Source: Uliginosibacterium sp036017065
GTDB lineage: Bacteria > Pseudomonadota > Gammaproteobacteria > Burkholderiales > Rhodocyclaceae
Assembly (NCBI RefSeq): GCF_036017065.1
Contig: NZ_JAYXHR010000004.1
Span: 186,001-250,000 of the forward strand
DNA: 64,000 nt
Direction: 5' to 3'
The notes under the pieces are model-generated. The model saw only the letters and a program-made list of their open reading frames with translations. It did no database searches and had not been told where the DNA came from. Shown here piece by piece: positions 35,286-43,575 of this stretch (positions within the stretch are counted from its first letter, which is position 1; each line of letters starts with the position of its first letter). Made by a program: the position numbers and the translations under genes.

Positions 35286-35451
35286 GGTGCGGTGGTCGGT
35301 TTCAATGAAATCAAAAAGATGCGGCGCGATTGTAACGTAGGCCCTGCACGGCAGCGTGGAACTGCCCGCCAGATGGCGTGTTTTCCTCGGTTTTCAGCAT
35401 TTCGGAACTGTGAAAGAATCCGGGCAACTCTTGGTTTTCTAGGTGGTTCTC

Positions 35452-35988
35452 ATGCTTGACCGGGACGGCTATCGCCCCAACGTCGGCATCGTCATTGTCA
35501 ACGCACGCAACGAGGTTTTCTGGGGCAAACGCATCCGCGAACATTCCTGGCAGTTTCCGCAAGGGGGCATCAAGCACGGCGAATCGCCGGAGCAGGCGAT
35601 GTTCCGCGAACTGCTGGAAGAAACCGGCTTGCAACCCGAGCACGTCAAGGTGCTCGGGCGTACCCGTAACTGGCTGCGTTACGACGTGCCGAAGCACTGG
35701 ATCAAACGCGAGTGGCGCAGTACCTACCGCGGGCAGAAGCAGATCTGGTTCCTCCTGCGTCTGGTAGGGCGCGATTGCGACGTATGCCTGCGCGCGTCCG
35801 GTCACCCGGAGTTCGATGCCTGGCGCTGGGCGGACTACTGGGTGCCGCTGGAAGGCGTCATCGAGTTCAAGCGCGAGGTCTATCGCAACGCGCTGAACGA
35901 ACTCGGTGCCATCATCTTCGGCCACAATCCGGCCACCCGCCCGACCAGCTATACCGTCGAGGCGCACACCGACATGGGCACGCCATGA
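35452..35988 (+). CDS. rppH: RNA pyrophosphohydrolase
   Basis: Removes pyrophosphate from 5'-triphosphorylated mRNA, opening it to RNase E decay. 178 aa. Nudix box GGIKHGESPEQAMFRELLEETGL is complete. MLDRDGYRPNVGIVI, the RRNWLRYDVPK-like region and the WRWADYWVPLEGVIEFKREVY end are typical. The ATG at 35452 follows AGGTGG. It overlaps coq7 by four bases (ATGA). Confidence 0.95.
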   Translation: MLDRDGYRPNVGIVIVNARNEVFWGKRIREHSWQFPQGGIKHGESPEQAMFRELLEETGLQPEHVKVLGRTRNWLRYDVPKHWIKREWRSTYRGQKQIWFLLRLVGRDCDVCLRASGHPEFDAWRWADYWVPLEGVIEFKREVYRNALNELGAIIFGHNPATRPTSYTVEAHTDMGTP

Positions 35989-36605
35989 TCGATCACCTGA
36001 TCGGCGAATTCGACCGCGTGCTGCGCACGCTGGCGGCGCCTGCGCGCAGCACGCGCCCGGTGCCGGGCAACGATATGCCGGATGCGCCGCTCGATGAGGT
36101 GACCCGAAAGCAGGTCGCGTCGCTGATGCGGGTCAATCACGTCGGCGAGGTGTGCGCCCAGGCGCTCTACCAGGGGCAGGCCCTAACTTCCCGCGATCCA
36201 CGAACCCGAGAAACCCTGCGTCAGGCGGCCCATGAAGAGGTGGAGCATCTCGCATGGACAGCCCAGCGCATCGGGGAGCTGGGTGGGCGCACCTCGTTGC
36301 TCAACCCGCTGTGGTACGGCGGTGCGCTGGCCATCGGCGTGGCGGCCGGGATCGCCGGTGACAAATGGAACCTCGGTTTTCTGGCCGAAACGGAAAAGCA
36401 GGTCGCGGCACATCTGCAGGGCCATCTGGAGCGGGTGCCGGTGCAGGACCAGCGTTCCCGCGCGATCATCGCCCAGATGAAGGAAGACGAGAGCGAGCAC
36501 GCCGACCTGGCGCGCCAGCTCGGTGGGGCGGAGTTGCCGGCGCCAGTGCGCCAGGCAATGAAGCTGGCCTCGCGCGTGATGACCGGCACGGCCTACTGGG
36601 TGTAG
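35985..36605 (+). CDS. coq7: 2-polyprenyl-3-methyl-6-methoxy-1,4-benzoquinone monooxygenase (Coq7/UbiF function)
   Basis: Di-iron hydroxylase of ubiquinone synthesis (step before the last methylation). 206 aa. Iron ligands appear in MRVNHVGEVCAQALYQGQ, AAHEEVEHLAW, and MKEDESEHADLARQLG. The start ATG overlaps the rppH stop (ATGA), so translation is coupled. Confidence 0.93.
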   Translation: MIDHLIGEFDRVLRTLAAPARSTRPVPGNDMPDAPLDEVTRKQVASLMRVNHVGEVCAQALYQGQALTSRDPRTRETLRQAAHEEVEHLAWTAQRIGELGGRTSLLNPLWYGGALAIGVAAGIAGDKWNLGFLAETEKQVAAHLQGHLERVPVQDQRSRAIIAQMKEDESEHADLARQLGGAELPAPVRQAMKLASRVMTGTAYWV

Positions 36606-36635
36606 GCCGGAGGCGTCGAAAAGGGAGCCCGGGCT

Positions 36636-37055
36636 TCAGGCTTCCTCGATGATCTCCACCTCGTGCGTCAGTTCAGCCGTCCTGGCCAGCATGATCGACG
36701 CAGAGCAGTACTTGTCGTGGGACAGCTTCACGGCACGCTCGACCACTTCCCGCTTCAGATTGCGTCCGCGTACCGTGAAGTGGAAATGGATGCGGGTGAA
36801 TACCTTGGGGTCGGTCTCGGCGCGATCCGCGTGCAGCCGGCATTCACAGCCGGTGACATCGTGACGGCCACGTTGAAGGATCAGGACGACGTCGAAGGCG
36901 GTGCAGCCACCGGTGCCCACCAACAGCATTTCCATCGGCCGTGGCGCGGAGTTGGTGCCCCCGGCTTCGGCAGAGCCTTCCATGAACATCGTGTGGCCGC
37001 TGCCGGTCGTGGCAGAGAACTTGGCGCCGCCCGCCCAGCTCACCGTGCAATCCAT
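36636..37055 (-). CDS. OsmC/Ohr family protein (YhfA-like)
   Basis: 139 aa, starting at the ATG 37053-37055 after GCGAGGACAGG; a longer upstream reading has no support. The fold is that of OsmC: NSAPRPMEMLLVGTGGCTAFDVVLIL with the first active Cys, and a second in SHDKYCSASIMLARTAELTHE. OsmC proteins are thiol peroxidases; YhfA members have the same Cys pair but unproven activity. Confidence 0.88.
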   Translation of the reverse strand: MDCTVSWAGGAKFSATTGSGHTMFMEGSAEAGGTNSAPRPMEMLLVGTGGCTAFDVVLILQRGRHDVTGCECRLHADRAETDPKVFTRIHFHFTVRGRNLKREVVERAVKLSHDKYCSASIMLARTAELTHEVEIIEEA

Positions 37056-37237
37056 CCTGTCCTCGCTTGAATGAGACAAAGCGGCAAGTGTAGCCGCATG
37101 GCAGTCGTAGCCGCATGGCAGTCGCAGTGTTCGGGAACCTGCCGTCCGTCGGTCTGTCCGACCACCCAGAGCAAGACACACCTTTTGATTTGAAATAAAC
37201 GACAAAAACAATAAAATCAAAAATGTGCGTCTGAGCT

Positions 37238-37258
37238 ATTTTGTGCTGTGCACAAAAT
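37238..37258. promoter_or_regulatory. Operator-like dyad ATTTTGTGC-TGT-GCACAAAAT
   Basis: Perfect 9-bp inverted repeat with a three-base centre, typical of a dimeric regulator site. Half-site variants recur at 37291 (ATTTTGTCC) and 37314 (ATTGTGCAC). It lies 161 bases before the small-RNA -35 box and about 180 bases before the divergent osmC start. Confidence 0.6.
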
Positions 37259-37335
37259 CATGACGAAACGCTTCGTTTTCTCTGGCAAGTATTTTGTCCG
37301 TCAGCTGAGCTGGATTGTGCACTACGGAATAATTT

Positions 37336-37362
37336 CATATACATATCAGCTACCTGTATATG
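37336..37362. promoter_or_regulatory. Operator-like dyad CATATACA-N11-TGTATATG
   Basis: Perfect 8-bp inverted repeat with an 11-base spacer, 57 bases upstream of the -35 box of the small RNA, where an activator could sit. Confidence 0.55.
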
Positions 37363-37419
37363 AATAAGCATAATTGATCGTCAGATAGAAACATTCTTGG
37401 CCGGAACGTTTGGAAGTTC

Positions 37420-37448
37420 TTGCAACGCACAAGCGCTCCGCGCATAAT
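37420..37448 (+). promoter_or_regulatory. Sigma-70 promoter of the candidate small RNA
   Basis: TTGCAA at 37420-37425, exactly 17 bases, CATAAT at 37443-37448. Both hexamers have one to two mismatches to consensus and the spacing is optimal. Start point expected near 37455. Confidence 0.75.
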
Positions 37449-37454
37449 GAAATC

Positions 37455-37576
37455 GTCGTGATTGAGGTCGCAGCAGCAACGAAGCAGGCAGGCTCCCTCG
37501 ATCCAAGATTGTCTCCTCCACCCTCCTCCTTTGGTGTGGACTTGGCGCAGCTCCTAACCGAGCTGCGTTTTTTTTT
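37455..37576 (+). ncRNA. Candidate small RNA with anti-Shine-Dalgarno loop
   Basis: A transcript of about 122 bases is framed by a good promoter and a strong terminator. Bases 37503-37545 fold as a two-part hairpin: CCAAG with CTTGG (37503-37507/37541-37545) and TCCAC with GTGGA (37517-37521/37536-37540). The apical loop (37522-37535) carries CCTCCTTT at 37525-37532, identical to the anti-Shine-Dalgarno end of bacterial 16S rRNA. The terminator is CGCAGCTC/GAGCTGCG plus nine T (37546-37576). A 75-codon reading frame runs across it but has no ribosome site and runs through the terminator. Rfam holds a family called Betaproteobacteria toxic small RNA; I recall it has an anti-SD motif, but could not compare. 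Confidence 0.75.
37546..37576 (+). terminator. Terminator of the small RNA
   Basis: 8-bp GC-rich stem, six-base loop CTAACC, nine T. It ends 14 bases before the tatD ATG, so tatD must depend on read-through or a promoter inside this region. Confidence 0.93.
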
Positions 37577-37590
37577 GTGCTTTCGGCACA

Positions 37591-38364
37591 ATGCCGCGCA
37601 TGTACATCGATTCCCATTGCCACATCGATTTTCCTGACCTGTCTGCCCAGGGCGATGCGCTGTTCGAGCGCATGGCCGCAGCAGGGGTCACGCATGCGCT
37701 GTGTGTCGGTGTGAACTTCGAGAACCTGCCGCGCGTGCTGTCGATGGCGGAGCGCGCCAACGTCTTTGCTTCGGTGGGTGTTCACCCTGAACACACGGAA
37801 GGTGAAGAGGCCACGGTCGAGCGTCTGCTGGAACTGGCGATCCATCCCAAGGTGGTGGCCATCGGCGAGACGGGGCTGGATTACTACTGGCACAAGGATC
37901 GGCCGGAGTGGCAGCGCGAGCGTTTCCGCAATCACATCCGTGCGGCGCGTGCCAGCGACAAGCCGCTGATCATCCATACCCGCGATGCGGCCGAGGACAC
38001 CATCCGCCTGATGCGGGAGGAGGGCGCCGACCAGTGTGGCGGCGTCATGCACTGCTTCACCGAGACGCAGGACGTGGCGGACGCGGCGCTGGAACTCGGC
38101 TTCTACATCTCGTTCTCAGGCATCGTGACCTTCAAGAACGCGGTGGCGCTCAAGGAGGTGGCGAAGCGCGTGCCGCTCGAGCGCCTGCTGATCGAGACCG
38201 ACTCCCCGTATCTTGCGCCGGTGCCTTACCGCGGCAAGACCAACGAGCCGTCCTACGTGCCACACGTGGCCGCGGAGATCGCGCGCTTGCGGGATCTGCC
38301 GGTCGAGGTCGTGGCCCAGGCGAGTACGGACAACTTTTTCCGCCTGTTCCGGGCCGCGCATTGA
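37591..38364 (+). CDS. TatD family metal-dependent hydrolase (YcfH-like)
   Basis: 257 aa. Metal-binding motifs: IDSHCHIDFP, GETGLDYYW, HTRDA and a final ETDSPYLAP. TatD proteins are Mg-dependent DNases/exonucleases. No ribosome site is obvious before the first ATG (37591); a second in-frame ATG lies at 37600. It begins 14 bases after the small-RNA terminator. Confidence 0.9.
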   Translation: MPRMYIDSHCHIDFPDLSAQGDALFERMAAAGVTHALCVGVNFENLPRVLSMAERANVFASVGVHPEHTEGEEATVERLLELAIHPKVVAIGETGLDYYWHKDRPEWQRERFRNHIRAARASDKPLIIHTRDAAEDTIRLMREEGADQCGGVMHCFTETQDVADAALELGFYISFSGIVTFKNAVALKEVAKRVPLERLLIETDSPYLAPVPYRGKTNEPSYVPHVAAEIARLRDLPVEVVAQASTDNFFRLFRAAH

Positions 38365-38436
38365 CGCGGCGCGTCGGCCCGCGTCGCGGTCGTCCGGTAA
38401 CATCACGGGTTTCCTTGCAGGCTGACGGTAGAACAC

Positions 38437-39105
38437 ATGGAATTCTTCGGGCCCCTGACAGACCTCGTGCTGCACTTCATCGACATCGTGCTGCACCTCG
38501 ACAAGTACCTTGCGGTGCTGATGCAGAACTATGGGGCATGGATCTACCTGATCCTTTTCCTCATCATCTTCTGCGAGACCGGGCTCATCGTGACGCCCTT
38601 CCTGCCGGGTGATTCACTGCTGTTCGTGGCTGGTGGTCTGGCTGCTGCCGGTGGCATGAACGTGCATCTGCTGGTGTTGCTGCTGTTCGTCGCCGCGGTG
38701 CTCGGCGACAACCTGAATTTCTGGATCGGTCGCAAAGTCGGCCCCAAGGTGTTTGCCTGGGAGCAGTCGCGCTTCTTCAATCGCAAGGCCTTCGATCACA
38801 CGCACGAATTCTTCGAGCGACATGGCGGCAAGACCATCGTCATTGCACGCTTCCTGCCGCTGGTGCGGACCTTCGCGCCCTTCGTGGCCGGCGTGGCACA
38901 GATGAATCCGCAGCGTTTCCTGATGCTGAACATCGCCGGTGGGGCACTGTGGATCGTCTCGCTCACGTACCTGGGTTACTTCTTCGCCAACATTCCGTTC
39001 ATCAAGAACAACCTGTCGCTGTTCATCATCGGGATCATCGGCGTGTCGCTGCTGCCGGTGTTTTTCATGTGGTTGAAGACCCGCATGGAAGCCAAGGCAG
39101 CCTGA
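38437..39105 (+). CDS. DedA family membrane protein
   Basis: 222 aa with about five to six hydrophobic segments. DedA/SNARE-associated hallmarks: ETGLIVTPFLPGDSLLFVAGGLAA, GDNLNFWIGRKVG and FFERHGGKTIVIARFLPLVRTFAPFVAG. DedA proteins act as flippases or proton-dependent transporters of undecaprenyl phosphate or other lipids; which substrate this one uses cannot be read from sequence. Upstream of purN by three bases. Confidence 0.93.
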   Translation: MEFFGPLTDLVLHFIDIVLHLDKYLAVLMQNYGAWIYLILFLIIFCETGLIVTPFLPGDSLLFVAGGLAAAGGMNVHLLVLLLFVAAVLGDNLNFWIGRKVGPKVFAWEQSRFFNRKAFDHTHEFFERHGGKTIVIARFLPLVRTFAPFVAGVAQMNPQRFLMLNIAGGALWIVSLTYLGYFFANIPFIKNNLSLFIIGIIGVSLLPVFFMWLKTRMEAKAA

Positions 39106-39108
39106 TTC

Positions 39109-39750
39109 ATGAAGAACGTCGTCATCCTGATTTCCGGGCGTGGCTCCAACATGGAGGCCATCGTCCGCGCGCAACTGCAGGGCGTGAAGATCGCCGCGGT
39201 GATCTCCAACCGGCCGGACGCTGGCGGACTCGATTTCGCTGCCGGCCATGGCATCGCGACGGCGGTCGTGGACCACAAGGGTTTTGCGTCGCGCGATCAC
39301 TTCGATGCCGCGCTCGCCGAGTGCGTCGACGGATTCGCGCCCGACCTCGTCGTGCTGGCCGGCTTCATGCGTGTGCTGACCGAGACTTTCGTGCGTCGCT
39401 ACGACGGGCGTTTGCTCAACATCCATCCCTCGTTGTTGCCGTCTTTCCCGGGCCTGCACACGCATGCACGGGCGCTCGAAGCGGGGGTGCGTCTGCATGG
39501 GGCCACGGTGCACTTCGTAACGGCCGAACTCGATTGCGGGCCGATCGTCGTCCAGGCCGCGGTGCCGGTGCTGGCGCATGACGACGAAGCCGCACTCGCC
39601 GCACGCGTGCTCCGTCAGGAACACCGGATCTACCCGCAAGCCGTACAGTGGTTCGCGCAAGGCAGACTGCAGATCGACGCTGGCAGGGTGCGGGTGGCGG
39701 GCGTCAATGAAGCGGAGGCTGGCTGGAGCGTGCCGCCGCTGGATGTCTGA
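39109..39750 (+). CDS. purN: Phosphoribosylglycinamide formyltransferase
   Basis: Third purine-synthesis step, using 10-formyl-THF. 213 aa; LISGRGSNMEAIV, VLAGFMRVLTETFV, the catalytic NIHPSLLPSFPGLHTH and HGATVHFVTAELDCGPIV are all present. Followed after nine bases by a DUF3108 gene. Confidence 0.97.
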   Translation: MKNVVILISGRGSNMEAIVRAQLQGVKIAAVISNRPDAGGLDFAAGHGIATAVVDHKGFASRDHFDAALAECVDGFAPDLVVLAGFMRVLTETFVRRYDGRLLNIHPSLLPSFPGLHTHARALEAGVRLHGATVHFVTAELDCGPIVVQAAVPVLAHDDEAALAARVLRQEHRIYPQAVQWFAQGRLQIDAGRVRVAGVNEAEAGWSVPPLDV

Positions 39751-39759
39751 GCGCCCTTG

Positions 39760-40878
39760 ATGCTAGAACGGCGCGCACTGCTGGCTGGAGCGCTCGTTTC
39801 GCTGCTGATGCACCTGTGGCTGGTGCTCTCGCCCGGCTGGGGCGTGCCTGAAGAATCCTCACGTCCGCTGCCCCTGAGCGCCCGATTGCTGGCGGCGCCG
39901 TCTGCAGTCGCCGCGCCAGCGCCCGTGGCAGTGCCACAGGCTGTCAGCAAACCTGCGCCTCCTCCGAAGCCACGGCCAGCGCCACCATCACGGCCCAACG
40001 CCACGACCGCGAGCCTGCCTGCGACGCAGCCACTACCCGCACCGGAGCTAGCCAGCGCGCCTGCCGCGGCGCCGGCCTCTGCCCCCGTCGCTGCCGACAC
40101 ATTGGCGGGCTCCGCTCCGGTGGCCGGGCCTCCCGTACAGGCCAGCGCACCGGAGCCCTTGCCCGTGCCGGCGGGCACCGAGCAGTTCATGGCGGCACCC
40201 GGTGACTTGCGCTGGCCGAACAAGGGGCGCGTGACCTACGTGGCCTCCGTGCTGTGGGGCATCCTGCCCCTGGAAGGCTCCGGCGAGCAGCGCTGGGAGC
40301 ACGACGGCGAAGGCTTTCGCGTGCGTCAGGTGGTGGGCGGGCTGGGGCGCGAGATCGTCCAGGAATCCGCCGGCCGCATCCTGCGTGGGCAGCCGATCAT
40401 CGATGGCTTCCGCGAGACGCGCACCAACGGTCGCAGTGCCCAGGCGCTGATCGACCAGGCCAACGGCAGCATCCTGCAGATCCGTGGCGAGGAGCGCCGC
40501 GAGCGCAAGGTCGAGGGGGCGATTCTCGATCTGGTGACCTTGCCGCACATGCTCGCTGCGGTCGGCGCGCAGATCGACGTGGTGGAGTTCAATGCGATCG
40601 GCGGCTTCTGGGTTGAGCGGGTGGTCGTCGCCAACGAAGGCGAGGTCGAGATCGAGTTGCCGCTTGGCCGCGTGATGGCGCGTCGATTCCACGCGGAAAC
40701 CCGGCAGGGGCAATATAAAATCGACATCTGGATATCGCGCGACTGGCGCGGTGCGCCCCTGCGCATCCGCGTCGACGATCGGCGCGAGGGTTTGCGCGTC
40801 GACATGCGCGCGACCGAAATCGAGCTTGATGGCCAGATCGTGGCCAGTACGCCGGCGCCTGACAGGCTGCGGGAGTGA
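39760..40878 (+). CDS. DUF3108 domain protein with Pro/Ala-rich region
   Basis: 372 aa. One N-terminal membrane segment (LLAGALVSLLMHLWLVLSPGW), a low-complexity Ala/Pro region (about 30-145), then a DUF3108 domain (about 150-370; VTYVASVLWGILPLEGSGEQRWEHDGEGFRVRQ, YKIDIWISRDWRGAPLRIRVDD). The fold is a beta-barrel-like periplasmic domain of unknown role. The purN-DUF3108-RNA methyltransferase order is conserved in Rhodocyclales-like genomes. Confidence 0.85.
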   Translation: MLERRALLAGALVSLLMHLWLVLSPGWGVPEESSRPLPLSARLLAAPSAVAAPAPVAVPQAVSKPAPPPKPRPAPPSRPNATTASLPATQPLPAPELASAPAAAPASAPVAADTLAGSAPVAGPPVQASAPEPLPVPAGTEQFMAAPGDLRWPNKGRVTYVASVLWGILPLEGSGEQRWEHDGEGFRVRQVVGGLGREIVQESAGRILRGQPIIDGFRETRTNGRSAQALIDQANGSILQIRGEERRERKVEGAILDLVTLPHMLAAVGAQIDVVEFNAIGGFWVERVVVANEGEVEIELPLGRVMARRFHAETRQGQYKIDIWISRDWRGAPLRIRVDDRREGLRVDMRATEIELDGQIVASTPAPDRLRE

Positions 40879-40931
40879 ATTGAGCAAGTACGAAGCAGAA
40901 ACGCCATCCGTCCGGATGGCATTGGAAACCC

Positions 40932-42206
40932 ATGACAATCGAAAAGATCACCACGCTGCGTCTGGATGCGGCGACCGAAGCCCTGACTGAAGTCCTGCGC
41001 TTCCAGTACCCCGCCGACGGCGTGCTGTCGAATTTCTTCCGCAACGACCGCAAGCTCGGGCAGCGTGACCGGGCCTTCGTGGCGGAGGCCGTGTATGGCG
41101 TGCTGCGTCGCATGCGTCGCGTGCGTATCGCGGCAGGCGAGGGCAACGTGGGTCCACGCAAGCTGGTGCTCGCCTGGCTGGCGCGCTTCGAAGGCTATTC
41201 CCTGCGCCAGCTTGAGCCCGTGCTGTCGCGCAACGAGATCGAGGAATGGTTTCCGGCGATGAAGGCCGTGTCGTTCGACGACCTGAGCATTGCCGAACGC
41301 TGTGATCTGCCCGACTGGCTGGCGACGCGCCTGCAGGCGCAACTGGGGGACGAAGGCCTGCTTGCGCTGGCCGATGCCTTGAACCGTCCGGCCCCGCTGG
41401 ACATCCGCGTCAACACCATGAAGACCGAGCGCGATATCGCGCTTGCGCAACTGAAGGACGGTGGCTTCGAGGCGGAAGCAGGGCGCTATTCGCCGGTTGC
41501 GATCCGCTTCGCCGACAAGCCGGCCTTGCAGAAGCATCCCCTGTTCCTCGACGGCGCCATCGAGGTGCAGGATGAAGGCAGCCAGCTGCTGGCCTACATG
41601 CTGGCGCCGAAGCGCAGCGAGATGGTGGCGGATTTCTGCGCCGGGGCCGGTGGCAAGACGATGTTGCTGGGCGCCCTGATGCGCTCCACCGGTCGCCTCT
41701 ATGCCTTCGACGTTTCCGAGAAGCGCCTGGCACGCATGAAACCGCGGGTGGCGCGGTCGGGCCTCTCCAACGTGCATCCGGCGGCGATCGCCCATGAGCA
41801 TGACGCACGCATCAAGCGGCTGGCCGGCAAGCTCGACCGCGTGCTGGTGGATGCGCCGTGCAGCGGCTTCGGCACGCTGCGCCGCAACCCGGACCTGAAA
41901 TGGCGGCAGACCGAGCAGGACGTGGTCGAGCTGACGGCCAAGCAGGCCAGCATCCTCGCCGCCGCCGCCAGCCTCGTGAAGCCCGGCGGGCGGCTGGTGT
42001 ATGCCACCTGTTCGCTGCTGGCGGAAGAGAACGACAGCGTCGTGGATGCCTTTCTTGCGGCGCATCCGCAGTTCGCCCCGCTGCCGGTCAGCGAGGCGCT
42101 GGCGGGCTCGCACATCGCGCTGGACACCGGTGAGCGTCTGCGGCTGGATCCGGTGACGCACGGCACGGACGGATTCTTCGCCGCCGCCTTCGTCCGCAAG
42201 ACCTGA
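40932..42206 (+). CDS. RsmB/NOP2/Sun family RNA cytosine-C5 methyltransferase
   Basis: 424 aa. N-terminal NusB-like helical part (about 1-140), then a SAM-binding Rossmann domain: VADFCAGAGGKTMLLGAL, LVDAPCSGFGTLRRNPDLKW with one active Cys, and LVYATCSLLAEEND with the catalytic Cys. Likely target is rRNA or tRNA cytosine. It is not the classic fmt-rsmB pair, so I give no symbol. Confidence 0.9.
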   Translation: MTIEKITTLRLDAATEALTEVLRFQYPADGVLSNFFRNDRKLGQRDRAFVAEAVYGVLRRMRRVRIAAGEGNVGPRKLVLAWLARFEGYSLRQLEPVLSRNEIEEWFPAMKAVSFDDLSIAERCDLPDWLATRLQAQLGDEGLLALADALNRPAPLDIRVNTMKTERDIALAQLKDGGFEAEAGRYSPVAIRFADKPALQKHPLFLDGAIEVQDEGSQLLAYMLAPKRSEMVADFCAGAGGKTMLLGALMRSTGRLYAFDVSEKRLARMKPRVARSGLSNVHPAAIAHEHDARIKRLAGKLDRVLVDAPCSGFGTLRRNPDLKWRQTEQDVVELTAKQASILAAAASLVKPGGRLVYATCSLLAEENDSVVDAFLAAHPQFAPLPVSEALAGSHIALDTGERLRLDPVTHGTDGFFAAAFVRKT

Positions 42207-42207
42207 C

Positions 42208-43494
42208 ATGGAAGCGCTCGATCACCTGTACGCGGACCTGCTGCAGTTCATGGCGGGACGCGGCGTCTGGCAGCAGTTGCTGGTCATCGCACTGGCGCTG
42301 GGCGTTGCCGCGCTGGTGGCCGGACGCGTGTCGCGCGACGCCGGCCAGAGCGTGCACGCCAGCGGCCTGCGCAGGCTGGCGTTTCCGCTGGCGGGTGTGG
42401 GCCTGATGTTGGTCGCGCGCTTCGTCGCGCATCACAACGGCTGGCCGCGCGGCCTCTTCGTGATCGCCACGCAATTGCTGCTCGCGGCCGCCGTGGTGCG
42501 CATGGTGGTGTTCGCCTTGCGCTACGCCATCAAGGCGCCGTGGGTGGCGTCCTTCGAGAAGACCATCGCCCTGCTCATCTGGTGCGGGGTCGCGCTGGAC
42601 ATCGTCGGCATCTGGGACGACCTGGTGGTATGGGCGGAGCAGGTCACGCTGCCGATCGGCAAGGAGAGCATCAGCCTGTGGGGCGTCCTGCAGGGCTGCT
42701 CGATGGTGATGGCGACCATGATTGGCGCGCTGTGGCTGGGCGGCCTGGCGGAAGGGCGCCTGATGAGCGCGCCGGCGCTGGACATGAGCATCAAGGTGGT
42801 GATGTCGCGCATCATCAAGGCCTTGCTGGTCGTCGTCGCGGTGCTGCTGGGCATGAGCATGGCCGGGCTGGACATCACCACCCTGTCGGTCTTCGGCGGC
42901 GCGCTGGGCGTGGGTCTGGGCTTCGGCATGCAGAAGATCGCCAGCAACTACGTGTCCGGTTTCATCATCCTGCTGGACCGTTCGATCCAGATCGGCCACA
43001 TCATCCAGGTGAACGACAAGCAGCGTGGCGAGGTGCGGCAGATCACCACGCGCTACACGCTGTTGCGCTCCGGTGACGGCATCCATTTCATCGTGCCGAA
43101 CGAGACCCTGGTCGGCAGCCTGGTGCAGAACGACACCTTTGCCGATCGCCGCATGCGGCTGGTGACGCGCATCCAGGTGGCCTACGACACCGACGTGGAG
43201 CGCGTGCTGCCGATGATGGCGGAGATTGCGCGCGCGCATCCGCGCATCATGACCGAGCCGGCGCCGGAGGCCTTCCTCATCTCCTTCGACGACAGCGGCA
43301 TCACGCTGGAATTGGGCATGTGGATCGCCGACCCGGAGAACGGCCAGACGGGTGTGCGCTCCGCGATCAATCGCGAGATCCTGCGCCGTTTTCGCGAAGA
43401 GAGGATCGAGATCCCTTTCCCGCAACGCGAACTGCGTGTGCTGAACTGGCCGGAACAGGCGGACGGGCAGGGGCTGCCACAGGCGAATGCATGA
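42208..43494 (+). CDS. MscS-type mechanosensitive channel
   Basis: 428 aa with about five membrane segments; the pore-lining helix is LSVFGGALGVGLGFGMQKIASNYVSGFIILLDRSIQIGH, followed by the beta domain and a C-terminal cage (VRSAINREILRRFREERIEIPFPQ). Releases solutes on osmotic down-shock. ATG one base past the methyltransferase stop; end marked by the terminator 43510-43535. Confidence 0.92.
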   Translation: MEALDHLYADLLQFMAGRGVWQQLLVIALALGVAALVAGRVSRDAGQSVHASGLRRLAFPLAGVGLMLVARFVAHHNGWPRGLFVIATQLLLAAAVVRMVVFALRYAIKAPWVASFEKTIALLIWCGVALDIVGIWDDLVVWAEQVTLPIGKESISLWGVLQGCSMVMATMIGALWLGGLAEGRLMSAPALDMSIKVVMSRIIKALLVVVAVLLGMSMAGLDITTLSVFGGALGVGLGFGMQKIASNYVSGFIILLDRSIQIGHIIQVNDKQRGEVRQITTRYTLLRSGDGIHFIVPNETLVGSLVQNDTFADRRMRLVTRIQVAYDTDVERVLPMMAEIARAHPRIMTEPAPEAFLISFDDSGITLELGMWIADPENGQTGVRSAINREILRRFREERIEIPFPQRELRVLNWPEQADGQGLPQANA

Positions 43495-43509
43495 GACTGG
43501 ATGCAAATG

Positions 43510-43535
43510 AAAAAGCCGCCCGAGGGCGGCTTTTT
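43510..43535. terminator. Bidirectional terminator between mscS-type gene and fabI
   Basis: AAAAAGCCGCC and GGCGGCTTTTT, strong in both directions. Confidence 0.95.
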
Positions 43536-43575
43536 CATTGTGATGCGCATTGCGACTCCGCGTTCGCGGCAGCGC

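Larger units (their letters stand above)
37056..37454. other. AT-rich regulatory gap with several dyads
   Basis: About 400 bases without a convincing gene. From about 37185 to 37400 the composition falls sharply below that of the rest of the window. It holds a perfect 9-bp dyad (37238-37258), a perfect 8-bp dyad (37336-37362), and further ATTTTGT/TTGTGC-type half sites at 37291 and 37314. It ends at the promoter of the candidate small RNA. Confidence 0.7.

Noticed and set aside
37410..37637. 75-codon frame across the small-RNA region
   Set aside because: No ribosome site, crosses a strong terminator, and has no recognisable protein feature.
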